A stretch of DNA of 35,607 nucleotides. Origin: CAZHZT01 sp964537285 (lineage in GTDB: Bacteria > Bacteroidota > Bacteroidia > Chitinophagales > Saprospiraceae). The notes under the pieces are model-generated. The model ran no database searches. It saw nothing but the letters and a program-made list of their open reading frames with translations, and was not told where the DNA came from. The position numbers and the translations under genes were made by a program. Positions 8,642 to 16,154 of this stretch are shown piece after piece (the stretch's first letter is position 1; each line of letters starts with the position of its first letter). The DNA is taken from the NCBI GenBank assembly GCA_964537285.1, contig CAZHZT010000054.1, positions 1 to 35,607 on the forward strand, written 5' to 3'.

Positions 8642-9490
8642 ATGGATTTTATCCTTCCAAATTTTGCCAGCGCGACCGTCTGGATGAGCTTGTTGACCTT
8701 GACCTTCCTTGAGATTGTTCTGGGAATCGACAATATCATCTTTATTTCCATTGCGACGAACAAGTTAAAAAAGGAAGATCAGCCTAAAGCTACGAATATT
8801 GGTTTGATTCTGGCAATGGCCATGCGGATTGTGTTGCTCTTTGGTATTACTATCCTGGTGGCGATGGAAGAGCCCTGGATTACCATTGATACAAGCTGGG
8901 CACATGGCGGTTTTTCTGGTCAAAGTTTGATCCTGATTGCAGGGGGAATTTTTTTACTATATAAAAGTACTACAGAAATTCATCATAAATTGGACGGTGC
9001 TCATCCTGAACATGGGGGAGAAGGGAAAAAGGCTAAAACCACACTCACCAACGCCATTATTCAGATTACTTTAATTAACATTGTTTTTTCCTTTGATTCC
9101 ATTCTTACTGCGGTAGGAATGACCAGTGGGGTAGAAGGGGCCTTGTTTATTATGATCGTTGCTGTAGTCATTTCAGTTTTAATTATGATGATCTTTGCCA
9201 ATCCCGTCGGTCGTTTTGTGAATAAGCACCCAAGTATCCAGATGCTTGGACTCGCATTTTTGATTCTCATCGGTTTTATGCTGATTGCAGAAGGTGCGCA
9301 CAAGGCACATTTGGTCATTGCCGGATCTGAAGTTGGGGTGGTGCCGAAAGGTTATTTATATTTTGCTATTTCTTTTTCGTTGTTTGTAGAGTTTTTGAAT
9401 ATGCGCTTGCGCAAAAAGAAAGATCCTGTTCAATTGCATGGTGTGCAGGAAGAATGGCAGAAACAAGAAGCTCAGAAGGAAGCTGTTTAA
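8642..9490 (+). CDS. TerC-family integral membrane protein
   Basis: Protein of 282 residues with about seven to eight hydrophobic segments. It carries the TerC signature acidic motifs in membrane segments: FLEIVLGIDNIIFISIATNKL near the N-terminus and NIVFSFDSILTAVGMT in the middle. These acidic residues are thought to bind metal ions. Some relatives export manganese (Alx, MntP-like roles) or take part in metal-stress and tellurite resistance; some supply metal to exoenzymes. The substrate cannot be read from the sequence. No yybP-ykoY manganese riboswitch was recognised in the 124 bases upstream. The gene stands alone between hairpin 8524-8573 and a TTG-started gene 18 bases downstream, which may share its transcript. 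Confidence 0.92.
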   Translation: MDFILPNFASATVWMSLLTLTFLEIVLGIDNIIFISIATNKLKKEDQPKATNIGLILAMAMRIVLLFGITILVAMEEPWITIDTSWAHGGFSGQSLILIAGGIFLLYKSTTEIHHKLDGAHPEHGGEGKKAKTTLTNAIIQITLINIVFSFDSILTAVGMTSGVEGALFIMIVAVVISVLIMMIFANPVGRFVNKHPSIQMLGLAFLILIGFMLIAEGAHKAHLVIAGSEVGVVPKGYLYFAISFSLFVEFLNMRLRKKKDPVQLHGVQEEWQKQEAQKEAV

Positions 9491-9508
9491 TCATCAATAC
9501 GTAACAAA

Positions 9509-10348
9509 TTGTTAAAATCAATTATAAAAAAAGGCATAAGCCCGGAAGACATCAGAAACTATTTTCTGATATCAGTCACTATTTTATCGATTATCTATCT
9601 AATTGAGGTATTCTTGCTGCCTTATGAATTTCCATTTCTATCCATTTGGCTATTTGGGGTAATTGTTTTGGGCTTGTTGTTTCAATTATGGCGCCGGGTG
9701 GTCGTTCAATTCAATGAGAATCGGGGGAGCGTCGCTCAGGTACAGGCCATGTTTCAGTTGTTTTCAGGTATAAAGTTCAGGAAAACCCTTCCCGCCATGC
9801 GGATCCACGCCATATCTCCTGATTTCCTGAATTTGGTTGCTGATGAAATCCGGGAGCGAAAACCTAAGATTATCCTGGAGTGCGGTGCTGGTGTTTCCAC
9901 AATTGTCAATGGTTACCTCTTAGAGGCTAACGGTATTGGTATGGTTCATGGCCTCGAACATGCCGAAGAATATGCCATCCAAACGAATATGGAGCTCGAA
10001 AACCATCTTTTGGAGCATTGGGGAAAAGTGCATTACGCCCCTTTAAAAAACCATCAACTTCCGGATGGAAAAACTGCCAGGTGGTATGACTTGTCTTTTT
10101 TAGAGGAAATGGATTCACCTATTGATATCCTCATTATTGATGGCCCTGAAAGTTATTTCACAGGCAACAGCCGTTACCCCGCGCTTCCATTATTGGCGCC
10201 TTATTTGAGCAAAGAGGTCGTCATTTTTATCGATGATGGCAGGCGAGAGAAGGAGCAGGTAAATGCAAAGCAATGGGTGGATGAGTTCCCGGGCTTTACT
10301 TATCATTATTATTATACAGAGAAGGGGACGATCGTGCTGAGGAGGTAA
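9509..10348 (+). CDS. Membrane-anchored class I methyltransferase-like protein
   Basis: Protein of 279 residues. Two hydrophobic segments (about 17-37 and 44-62) come before a cytoplasmic SAM-methyltransferase-like domain. KIILECGAGVSTIVNGYLLE fits the glycine-rich SAM loop, and DILIIDGPESYF and VIFIDDGRR resemble the later strands of the Methyltransf_24 type. The substrate is unknown. The start is TTG at 9509; there is no ATG before residue ~80, and a later start would lose both membrane segments. It lies 18 bases after terC in the same direction and ends at the convergent hairpin 10423-10462. Methyltransferase fold likely, activity unproven. Confidence 0.7.
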   Translation: MLKSIIKKGISPEDIRNYFLISVTILSIIYLIEVFLLPYEFPFLSIWLFGVIVLGLLFQLWRRVVVQFNENRGSVAQVQAMFQLFSGIKFRKTLPAMRIHAISPDFLNLVADEIRERKPKIILECGAGVSTIVNGYLLEANGIGMVHGLEHAEEYAIQTNMELENHLLEHWGKVHYAPLKNHQLPDGKTARWYDLSFLEEMDSPIDILIIDGPESYFTGNSRYPALPLLAPYLSKEVVIFIDDGRREKEQVNAKQWVDEFPGFTYHYYYTEKGTIVLRR

Positions 10349-10422
10349 GTGGTGAGAAGAGGGCGGCTCGATTTAGAGTCTTAAATCCACAAGCCCAATA
10401 GAGGAAATTGAAAAAATAAAAG

Positions 10423-10462
10423 AAACATGAGTCATCCCGAATTTTCGAGATGACTCATGTTT
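10423..10462. terminator. Bidirectional hairpin between convergent genes
   Basis: Stem AAACATGAGTCATC / GATGACTCATGTTT with one mismatch, extended by CGAA/TTCG around a two-base loop. It sits between the convergent stops at 10348 and 10473. A further pair, TTAGAGTC (10374) and GACTCTAA (10469), encloses it, so it may serve both strands. Confidence 0.6.
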
Positions 10463-10472
10463 ACTCTAGACT

Positions 10473-11159
10473 CTAAGCCATTTTTTCTTTCAATAGCTCG
10501 GAAAGCTCTTTAAGTGTTTTTTCATCAAAAACGCCAGTCATTTCTTCGTCAGAGGTGGCAAAAGTTGCTTGAAAAGCCCTTAGAGCCGCTTCAGTTTTAG
10601 GACCGAAATCGCCATCGGAGGTGCCAGGCTGGAAACCGGCTGCTTTCAGTGCATCCTGGAGTTTTACGACTTCTTTGCCGCGAGAACCTCTCTCCAATCC
10701 TACTTCCGGCAGTTCAAGAGGCTCGACACTAGCCAGGCGGCGAAAACCGAGCAAGCGATTAGCGCGGTATGCGGAAATCGAAACCATGTGGTTTTGATTG
10801 CCCCCAAGGGTATAGATTCTCGTGCCATCCTTTGAATATCCAATGAATATTCCGACATGCCCTTTCCAGGAAGTGGGATCTTCACGCCAGTAAATGACCA
10901 CATCACCGGGTTCCGGACTGTCGTCCACATTAGAACCTACATTTAGCCATGACCGGGCAGTAAGCTTGTCGGTTTTTTCCATGCTGCCCTTCACCGCTAC
11001 CCAGTTCATAAACAAGCTGCACCAAGCGATCTCATCTTCTGTGTATTCAGGAAAACCAGCTTCCTCGGCGTATTGCATTATGCGTTCGTTATGCTTCTGG
11101 CCAATGATTTCAGCCACGCCTAGTTCCTGAATAGCAATAGTAATAAGTTTTTGACTCAT
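10473..11159 (-). CDS. CHAP/TIGR02594-type amidase with peptidoglycan-binding domain
   Basis: Protein of 228 residues from the ATG at 11159; the upstream ATG at 11204 would add a poor leader overlapping the preceding gene. Residues 1-145 form a TIGR02594/CHAP-like cysteine peptidase-amidase. Cys47 in DEIAWCSLFMNWV is the expected nucleophile and His101 in GHVGIFIGY the general base; PEPGDVVIYW is also typical. Residues ~155-225 are a peptidoglycan-binding type 1 domain (GSRGKEVVKLQDALKAAG, DGDFGPKTEAALRAFQ). It should cleave peptide stems or amide bonds of peptidoglycan. No signal peptide is visible, as in many phage endolysins and in enzymes released by holins or special secretion systems, but no other phage gene is present. 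Confidence 0.85.
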   Translation of the reverse strand: MSQKLITIAIQELGVAEIIGQKHNERIMQYAEEAGFPEYTEDEIAWCSLFMNWVAVKGSMEKTDKLTARSWLNVGSNVDDSPEPGDVVIYWREDPTSWKGHVGIFIGYSKDGTRIYTLGGNQNHMVSISAYRANRLLGFRRLASVEPLELPEVGLERGSRGKEVVKLQDALKAAGFQPGTSDGDFGPKTEAALRAFQATFATSDEEMTGVFDEKTLKELSELLKEKMA

Positions 11160-11193
11160 TTTGATTTGTATTAAGGTTGAAAAATTAGTTGCG

Positions 11194-11766
11194 TTATCCT
11201 GCAAAATCGATCTTAACCAGCTTGATGCCTTGTTTCGTCATCCCGAAAATATACATAACGCTGGATTCTGTTTCCTCCTCCATGTCGTAATTGACGATCA
11301 AGCGGTAAATAGGCGGGCTGATGACGCCTTTATCCAATCCTAAGTCAGATACTTCGAGTTCCAGCTGTTCCAGTTCGCTTGCTGATTTGGATAAAATCAT
11401 TTGACGTGCTTCCTGGTCAAAAAGATTATTTACGCCAGTTTCAAATAAATTTCTTGAAATACCTCCACTTAAATTGGGTTTGCCAACGAGGTATTGGCCA
11501 CCTTCAAGAGGAAAATACGTTTGATCAGCCAGTTTTTGTGCATCTTTTTTTTCAACAGCGGCTTGAAAGGCAGGCCAGAATGCTTCAATAGATTTGGCAG
11601 ATTGGCTATTGGTGCTTCTGCTAGTCGGTGCTTCATTTTCGATTGGTTGCTCCTCAGTGGGCGTTTCCTTTTGATTGACCACAGCATCCTCTTTTTGTTG
11701 GGAAGATGGTTCGGATGTGCAGGCAAATAGGAATAAAGCCAGTAGGAAAGGAAATAATAATTTCAT
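11194..11766 (-). CDS. Lipoprotein of unknown function
   Basis: Protein of about 190 residues from the ATG at 11766, which directly precedes a short signal peptide and lipobox (KLLFPFLLALFLFACTSEPS). An alternative ATG is at 11781. A Ser/Glu/Gln-rich linker follows to about residue 55. A C-terminal domain starts at SIEAFWPAFQAAVEKKDAQK and includes ISPPIYRLIVNYDMEE and MYIFGMTKQGIKLVKIDFAG. That pattern of a helix followed by beta strands resembles small NTF2-like or DUF4348-like periplasmic domains, but no family is recognised with confidence. The peptidoglycan amidase gene starts about 35 bases downstream on the same strand, so an envelope-related operon is possible. Confidence 0.75.
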   Translation of the reverse strand: MKLLFPFLLALFLFACTSEPSSQQKEDAVVNQKETPTEEQPIENEAPTSRSTNSQSAKSIEAFWPAFQAAVEKKDAQKLADQTYFPLEGGQYLVGKPNLSGGISRNLFETGVNNLFDQEARQMILSKSASELEQLELEVSDLGLDKGVISPPIYRLIVNYDMEEETESSVMYIFGMTKQGIKLVKIDFAG

Positions 11767-12026
11767 AATCAATGGTTTCAAATTTTGAGATATAAGCTAA
11801 TAAGATAGTCAGTGAAGTTATTTTTTAAACGTTCCTTAGATAAAACCTTCGCGTTCTGCGTGTCTTTTGTGATTAAAAAAAGGCACCTTCATTTTACCAT
11901 AACAACTATTTCAGAATAAAGTCTACAAAGCATCCTATCTTTTTCAATACTATCTTTAATTATTCCGTTGCTAATATAATGATTATTAATTGAGAATAGC
12001 GGTTTATTCCAGATAAAAATAATATC

Positions 12027-12318
12027 GGTTCTAGGTGATTTCATTTAGTAAACTTTTTTAGCACAAAAAGCAGGCCGTTAGGTCTGCCTGATCGTAGCCC
12101 CAGGTCCTCCTGGGGAAAAGATTTCTCTACCTAATTTCTTCCGCGTAGCGGAAGCCCACAACACAAGAGCAATAGCCTATGATGTGCTTCCGCTACGCGG
12201 AAGTTGGTCTCTATATCTTATAACCCTGGGAGAACCCAGGGCTACGATCAGGCAGACCTAACGGCCTGCTTTAAGGATTGCCCAAATTAATTTCGACCAA
12301 ATGAAATCATCCAGAGCC
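12027..12318. repeat. 292 bp inverted-repeat element (simple copy)
   Basis: Same family as 4791-5270. It starts GGTTCTAGGTGATTTCATTT and ends ACCAAATGAAATCATCCAG followed by AGCC. The inner arms pair perfectly over about 31 bases (GCAGGCCGTTAGGTCTGCCT against its complement at about 12247-12270). The centre is a second long pair, CTTCCGCGTAGCGGAAGC with GCTTCCGCTACGCGGAAG. No protein is encoded. The preceding stretch, 11767-12026, is AT-rich and holds no gene or motif I recognise. The element ends about 55 bases before the downstream oxygenase gene. Confidence 0.8.
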
Positions 12319-12372
12319 AAAATTGTTGATTCTTCCGGAATTAACTATCTTACCAACACAATTTAAATAAAA

Positions 12373-13491
12373 ATGAAAACCCTACCTACCCATACAGCCT
12401 TAAATCAATTCCGGCAGGTCAGCGATCCGCTTGCCGATAATGCTATTGCGGAGTTAGTAGCTGAAAGCGGGCCGGAAGAAGCACGGAGCATCTTTGATAA
12501 ATTAATCAAGGAAATAAGCTTGCCAAAGGAACAACTTCCGCCCAGCTTTCAAAGCTACTGGGAAGCCACGAATCAACTTCCCGACTGGGTGGATCCCGGG
12601 CAAATAAGCATTGCTCAAAATTTCTTCATTGACCACGGAGCTAAATTTCTGGTCTTTCTTTACTTCAAATCATTACCTCTGCTATATTCTTGTGCAGACG
12701 GTGCACAGGTACTTATTCAAACCGGCCGATTAACTCAAAAGGGTAGGGAAGAAGCTGTTTTTACGCGTAGAATTGCTGAAACTGGCCGCTTTTTGGTAGA
12801 TATTATGGCTGTAGATGGCTTAAAGGCTGGCGGCATCGGTATTCAGGCCATCCAAAAGGTTCGCTTAATTCATGCCGCTATTCGATTTTTTGTCAAAAAT
12901 GCTTCCTGGGATACTGCACGTTTAGGAGTTCCTATAAACCAGGAAGATATGGCCGGCACCCTGATGACTTTCAGTATTGCGCTTACGGATGGACTTGAAC
13001 AGTTTGATATCCATGAAAGCAAAGATAAAATTGAAGCCTATATTCATCTCTGGAAAGCCGTGGGGCAAAACCTGGGTATTCAACCAGCCTTGTTACCTGA
13101 TAACGCTGATCAGTCAAGAAGCCTGCTTGAATTGGTGCTTAAAAGACATTCCAAAGCTTCAGAAGCTGGCAAAAAATTAACTCAAGCGTTGATCCAGTTT
13201 GTCGAAGACCGGCTGCCAGGTTTTGCCGACCCTATCGCCAAATGGCTGGTATTGCACTTATGCGGCAGGGATGTTACTGAAAAACTTGGATTACAACCTC
13301 CGCTTGGCTGTCTGGGGCTTTCTTTTCCTCTTATTCTGAGAACTCTTTTCAAGGCGGAAGAATCCCTTGAAGAAAAATTAAAACAACCTTTGCAGCCTTT
13401 TCTTGATTATTTGGGCCGGCAGTGGGCAGAAGCATTGGTAGCGTATTTTGATAAACGGGGAGAAAGACAGTTTAGGGTGCCGAATATTTAG
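12373..13491 (+). CDS. MpaB-family (DUF2236) oxygenase-like protein
   Basis: Protein of 372 residues, mostly helical, of the DUF2236 family that includes latex-clearing protein Lcp and the fungal MpaB oxygenase. Family landmarks are the central LVFLYFKSLPLLYSCADGAQ, TRRIAETGRFLVDIM and RLIHAAIRFFV, in which His167 is the likely axial haem ligand by analogy with Lcp. GVPINQEDMAGTLMTFS follows, then the LPGFADP and PLGCLG regions near the end. Lcp uses haem b and O2 to cleave polyisoprene; MpaB cleaves a terpenoid chain. The substrate of this bacterial branch is unknown. No export signal is visible. The gene stands alone after the repeat element; a rather long gap precedes the broken lipoprotein. 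Confidence 0.85.
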   Translation: MKTLPTHTALNQFRQVSDPLADNAIAELVAESGPEEARSIFDKLIKEISLPKEQLPPSFQSYWEATNQLPDWVDPGQISIAQNFFIDHGAKFLVFLYFKSLPLLYSCADGAQVLIQTGRLTQKGREEAVFTRRIAETGRFLVDIMAVDGLKAGGIGIQAIQKVRLIHAAIRFFVKNASWDTARLGVPINQEDMAGTLMTFSIALTDGLEQFDIHESKDKIEAYIHLWKAVGQNLGIQPALLPDNADQSRSLLELVLKRHSKASEAGKKLTQALIQFVEDRLPGFADPIAKWLVLHLCGRDVTEKLGLQPPLGCLGLSFPLILRTLFKAEESLEEKLKQPLQPFLDYLGRQWAEALVAYFDKRGERQFRVPNI

Positions 13492-13567
13492 CCCTAAGCC
13501 TTGGTAATTTTGGCTCATTAAGCAGCAACTGAATAAATCTAAAAACTCTGTTGGATGGGATGCTGAC

Positions 13568-13591
13568 TCCGTACGATTTGCAACTTACGGA
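13568..13591. repeat. 24 bp palindromic sequence
   Basis: TCCGTA ... TTGCAA ... TACGGA forms an imperfect palindrome with CG/CT differences between the arms. It lies in the 125 bp gap before the broken lipoprotein gene. It may be a REP-type remnant; no second copy was found in the window. Confidence 0.35.
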
Positions 13592-13616
13592 TAGTTCCTG
13601 GTAAATCAAGTACATT

Positions 13617-13989
13617 ATGTTAGTAAAAGCTCATCATGTTGGCTGTCTATTAATAAGTTTATTTATTAGCTTTTTGGGTAGCTCATGTAATTCGGTCAAG
13701 TCTAAGCAACCTTTATTACCTCTGCTGTCAGGCAGCGTTTCTTATCCGGATGATGGGAAAACCTATAATCAATATATTGGTGAATTTATTCGGGGGGGCG
13801 ATAGTAAAAGACTCCAGTATTGAGCTTCGGACAGGGGAGTCCGTTATGCAAGTGCAGCATTTTTATCCAAGCGGTATACTAAAATCGGAAGGTATGGTCA
13901 AGTACCATTATATTTTAGGGGAAGAAAAAATTGGTACCTGGAAATTCTATGACGAGGCTGGCAGGCTAAATAAAACAACAAAAGAATAA
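13617..13989 (+). pseudogene. Lipoprotein with MORN/YwqK-like repeat, split by a frameshift at a run of seven G
   Basis: The first frame opens at 13617 with a signal peptide and lipobox (LFISFLGSSCNS, Cys24) and stops at 13823. The continuation is in the next frame and carries HFYPSGILKSEGMVKYHYI and GTWKFYDEAGRL, a pattern typical of YwqK-type antitoxin/MORN-like repeats, to the stop at 13989. Both frames meet at a run of seven G at about 13793-13799. With six G the reading would be continuous through EFIRGAIVKDSS, giving a lipoprotein of about 123 residues. It may be a true frameshift, a phase-variable tract, or a sequencing error in the homopolymer. Intact relatives are usually surface or periplasmic lipoproteins of unknown role. 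Confidence 0.65.
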
Positions 13990-13999
13990 ATCAATTCGC

Positions 14000-14040
14000 C
14001 TCCCGTCCCCCGTTTACCGTTCCCCGTTCCCCGTTCCCCG
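14000..14040. repeat. Tandem 7-base repeat at the glycosyltransferase C-terminus
   Basis: On the plus strand CCGTTCCCCGTTCCCCGTTC repeats a 7-base unit about three times, preceded by degenerate units (CCCGTCCCCCGTTTA). It covers the last codons and stop of the GT2 gene, encoding its terminal RGTGNGER. The unit is not a multiple of three, so a copy-number change would alter the C-terminal tail. Confidence 0.7.
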
Positions 14041-15048
14041 CTTATGGTTTATCGCCGACAAACTGCCAAAGCCATAACTAAAATGCAACGTTAAAAAAGA
14101 TATTATAACATAAGGAAATAATGAAAGCATTTGATGCTTCAATGCGATTTGCAAAGAAGCTCCGGTAATGGCTAAAAAGTAAAGGAGGCCGGGGAGAAAA
14201 AGGATCATGGATAAACTACCCAGGTATAGGTTCGTGAAAATAAAGAGCGGCATTAACAGCAACCAATACAATACAAAAAACAAGGGAATGAAATGACGCA
14301 GCGAAAGAGCATCCAATGTATTGGTGTACTTTGCCGTTAAGATGACCCATTTCCCGTTGGCAAAGTTGTTTTTCCATAAAGCCCTCCAGCTCTCGCGGGC
14401 ATAATAAGTGCATTCTACTTCAGGGACGAGCATGATCTTCCCTCCCAATCGTTTAATTCGCTTGTTGAGTTCTATATCCTGATTCCGGTGAAGGCGCTCA
14501 TCATAATAGCCGTATTTTTCAAAAATTTCTTTGGGGTAACAACCAAAAGGAACCGTATCCACTTCCGTGACCTGATGGACACCTAAGCGAAACTGAGCAT
14601 TTCCAACCCCTAAAGGATGTTGAAGTACAGCTGCATTAGCCAGAGCTGTTGGAGTAGGGATCCGTACTTCTGTTTTCCAAACACCTCCTATATTATCGGC
14701 CTGAAGTTTTTCAAGCCAATAGAGTAATTTCGAAACGTAATCTTTGGGATAGCCCGCATGAACATCCAGGCGAATGATTGTACTGCCTTTTGCCATCTTT
14801 ATTCCTTTATTCATAGCAAAGGGGACAAACTTATGCGGATTGTCCAATAGTTTTATAAAAGGATACTTTTCCAGGTAGGCTTGTATCACTGCTCGGGTGC
14901 CATCTGTGCTCCCGCCGTCGAGCAACAATAATTCCATCTTTTGTTTGGGAAAGTCCAGCTGAATGATGTCTTCCAGAAAGGATTCAATGAATCTTTCTTC
15001 ATTAAAACAAGGAGCAACTAAGGAGACGACAATATTTTCGGTGGTCAT
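14014..15048 (-). CDS. Glycosyltransferase family 2 with C-terminal membrane segments
   Basis: Protein of 344 residues. A GT-A domain occupies about 1-240: SLVAPCFNEERFIESFLEDI at the N-terminus, DGGSTDGT at 44-51, the acidic LDVHAGYP at about 94-101 in place of a DxD, and RNQDIELNKRIKRLGG as the ED-type acceptor motif. Three to four hydrophobic segments follow (FIPLFFVLYWLLLMPLFIF onwards). The layout is like ExoA-type enzymes of exopolysaccharide synthesis. It should add a sugar to a lipid-linked intermediate at the inner membrane. The gene starts directly at the stop of the upstream GT4 gene with no spacer. Its C-terminus runs into a 7-base tandem repeat, and its last residues are unlikely to be conserved. 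Confidence 0.92.
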   Translation of the reverse strand: MTTENIVVSLVAPCFNEERFIESFLEDIIQLDFPKQKMELLLLDGGSTDGTRAVIQAYLEKYPFIKLLDNPHKFVPFAMNKGIKMAKGSTIIRLDVHAGYPKDYVSKLLYWLEKLQADNIGGVWKTEVRIPTPTALANAAVLQHPLGVGNAQFRLGVHQVTEVDTVPFGCYPKEIFEKYGYYDERLHRNQDIELNKRIKRLGGKIMLVPEVECTYYARESWRALWKNNFANGKWVILTAKYTNTLDALSLRHFIPLFFVLYWLLLMPLFIFTNLYLGSLSMILFLPGLLYFLAITGASLQIALKHQMLSLFPYVIISFLTLHFSYGFGSLSAINHKRGTGNGER

Positions 15049-16152
15049 TTATCCAAGGATCGATTTATACAGATCAATTAATTTTTTTTCTTCACTTTCC
15101 CAATTGTATTTTGCTTTAGCCGCTTGTAAACCATTTTCTCCCATTTTTTTAGCTTCTTCAGGGTTTTCCAGCAGGTATTGAATGGCGTTTTTGATTGCAT
15201 CTGTATCAAGGGGAGGGACACAGATCCCGCAATTAGATTTTTCTACTATATTTTTGAAAATTGGAAAATCTGAAGTGATAACGGGAATCGAGGCCGCCAT
15301 GTATTCAAAAACTTTAACGGAATAGTTTAATTTATAACTTGGGATTGGGTGCAATATTGAAAACCCGATCTTTGAGCGGCTAAAAGCATCGATTACCCCT
15401 TGTCGATCAAGGTATCCCAAATCCTTAGTTTTTTTCCATCCAGGCAGTGCCATCACTTCATTTTTAAAAGGCTGACTGTGCCAAATGCCTCCTAAGTTCA
15501 GCTTAACTTCCAGGTCTTCAATACTTTTTACCATCTCATAGATGCCTCGGTTTCGGGTGAAGGTCCCTACATAAAATAGTTCATTCGGTTTGTCTTCCCA
15601 GTTTGGATAAGCAGACTCATAGAAACGTGGGAAATTGCATACATCAATGGTGTTAGGGTTGGTCTTCTTGAAGCGGTCTAATGTAGTTGGATTGGCTACT
15701 ACGATGGCATCAAATTTTTTGGCTGCATAATGCTCATAATAGCGGTAAATAGTGGAAACTATTTGGTTAAACGGTTTTTTTAAATAGGGCTTGGTAAGGA
15801 TTTGAAGGGGAACATTTTCGTGAGAGTCATAAATTACCTTTTTACCCAGCTTTTTTAGTTTCAAACCGATAGGAATTAACTCCGGATCGTGAAAATGATA
15901 AAGGACTGCATCAAGCTCTTTAGCTTTTTCAAAAACTGCCTTGCTCGCTTTCTGCATTCTGGATACCCGATTAGAAAAATCGACTTGCACGTTTTTTATA
16001 GAAACGCCATTTAATTCCTGATCTTCCTGATTGGCTACGATCAAGCTGACCTGATAACCTGCCTTTGAAAGGGATTGACATTCTTTTTGAAAAATGCGCG
16101 TATCTGTAGCAGGATGAAGACTTGTTAAATGGCATATATGAGTTGCATTCAT
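15049..16152 (-). CDS. Glycosyltransferase family 4
   Basis: Protein of 367 residues with a GT-B fold. The N-terminus HICHLTSLHPATDTRIFQKE is typical of a GT4 subgroup found in capsule and LPS clusters. VIYDSHENVPLQ and NELFYVGTFTRNRGIYEMVK fall in the linker and donor half, and FEYMAASIPVITSDFP replaces the classical EAMA donor motif. It probably adds a sugar to a lipid-linked oligosaccharide. It lies between the flippase (2-base gap) and the GT2 gene (no gap), so the three are one minus-strand transcript. Confidence 0.9.
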   Translation of the reverse strand: MNATHICHLTSLHPATDTRIFQKECQSLSKAGYQVSLIVANQEDQELNGVSIKNVQVDFSNRVSRMQKASKAVFEKAKELDAVLYHFHDPELIPIGLKLKKLGKKVIYDSHENVPLQILTKPYLKKPFNQIVSTIYRYYEHYAAKKFDAIVVANPTTLDRFKKTNPNTIDVCNFPRFYESAYPNWEDKPNELFYVGTFTRNRGIYEMVKSIEDLEVKLNLGGIWHSQPFKNEVMALPGWKKTKDLGYLDRQGVIDAFSRSKIGFSILHPIPSYKLNYSVKVFEYMAASIPVITSDFPIFKNIVEKSNCGICVPPLDTDAIKNAIQYLLENPEEAKKMGENGLQAAKAKYNWESEEKKLIDLYKSILG

Positions 16153-16154
16153 CG

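Noticed and set aside
13750..13989. Independent small gene starting at 13750
   Set aside because: Its first residues are an out-of-frame reading of the lipoprotein gene; conserved sequence begins only after the G run, so it is the second half of a broken gene.
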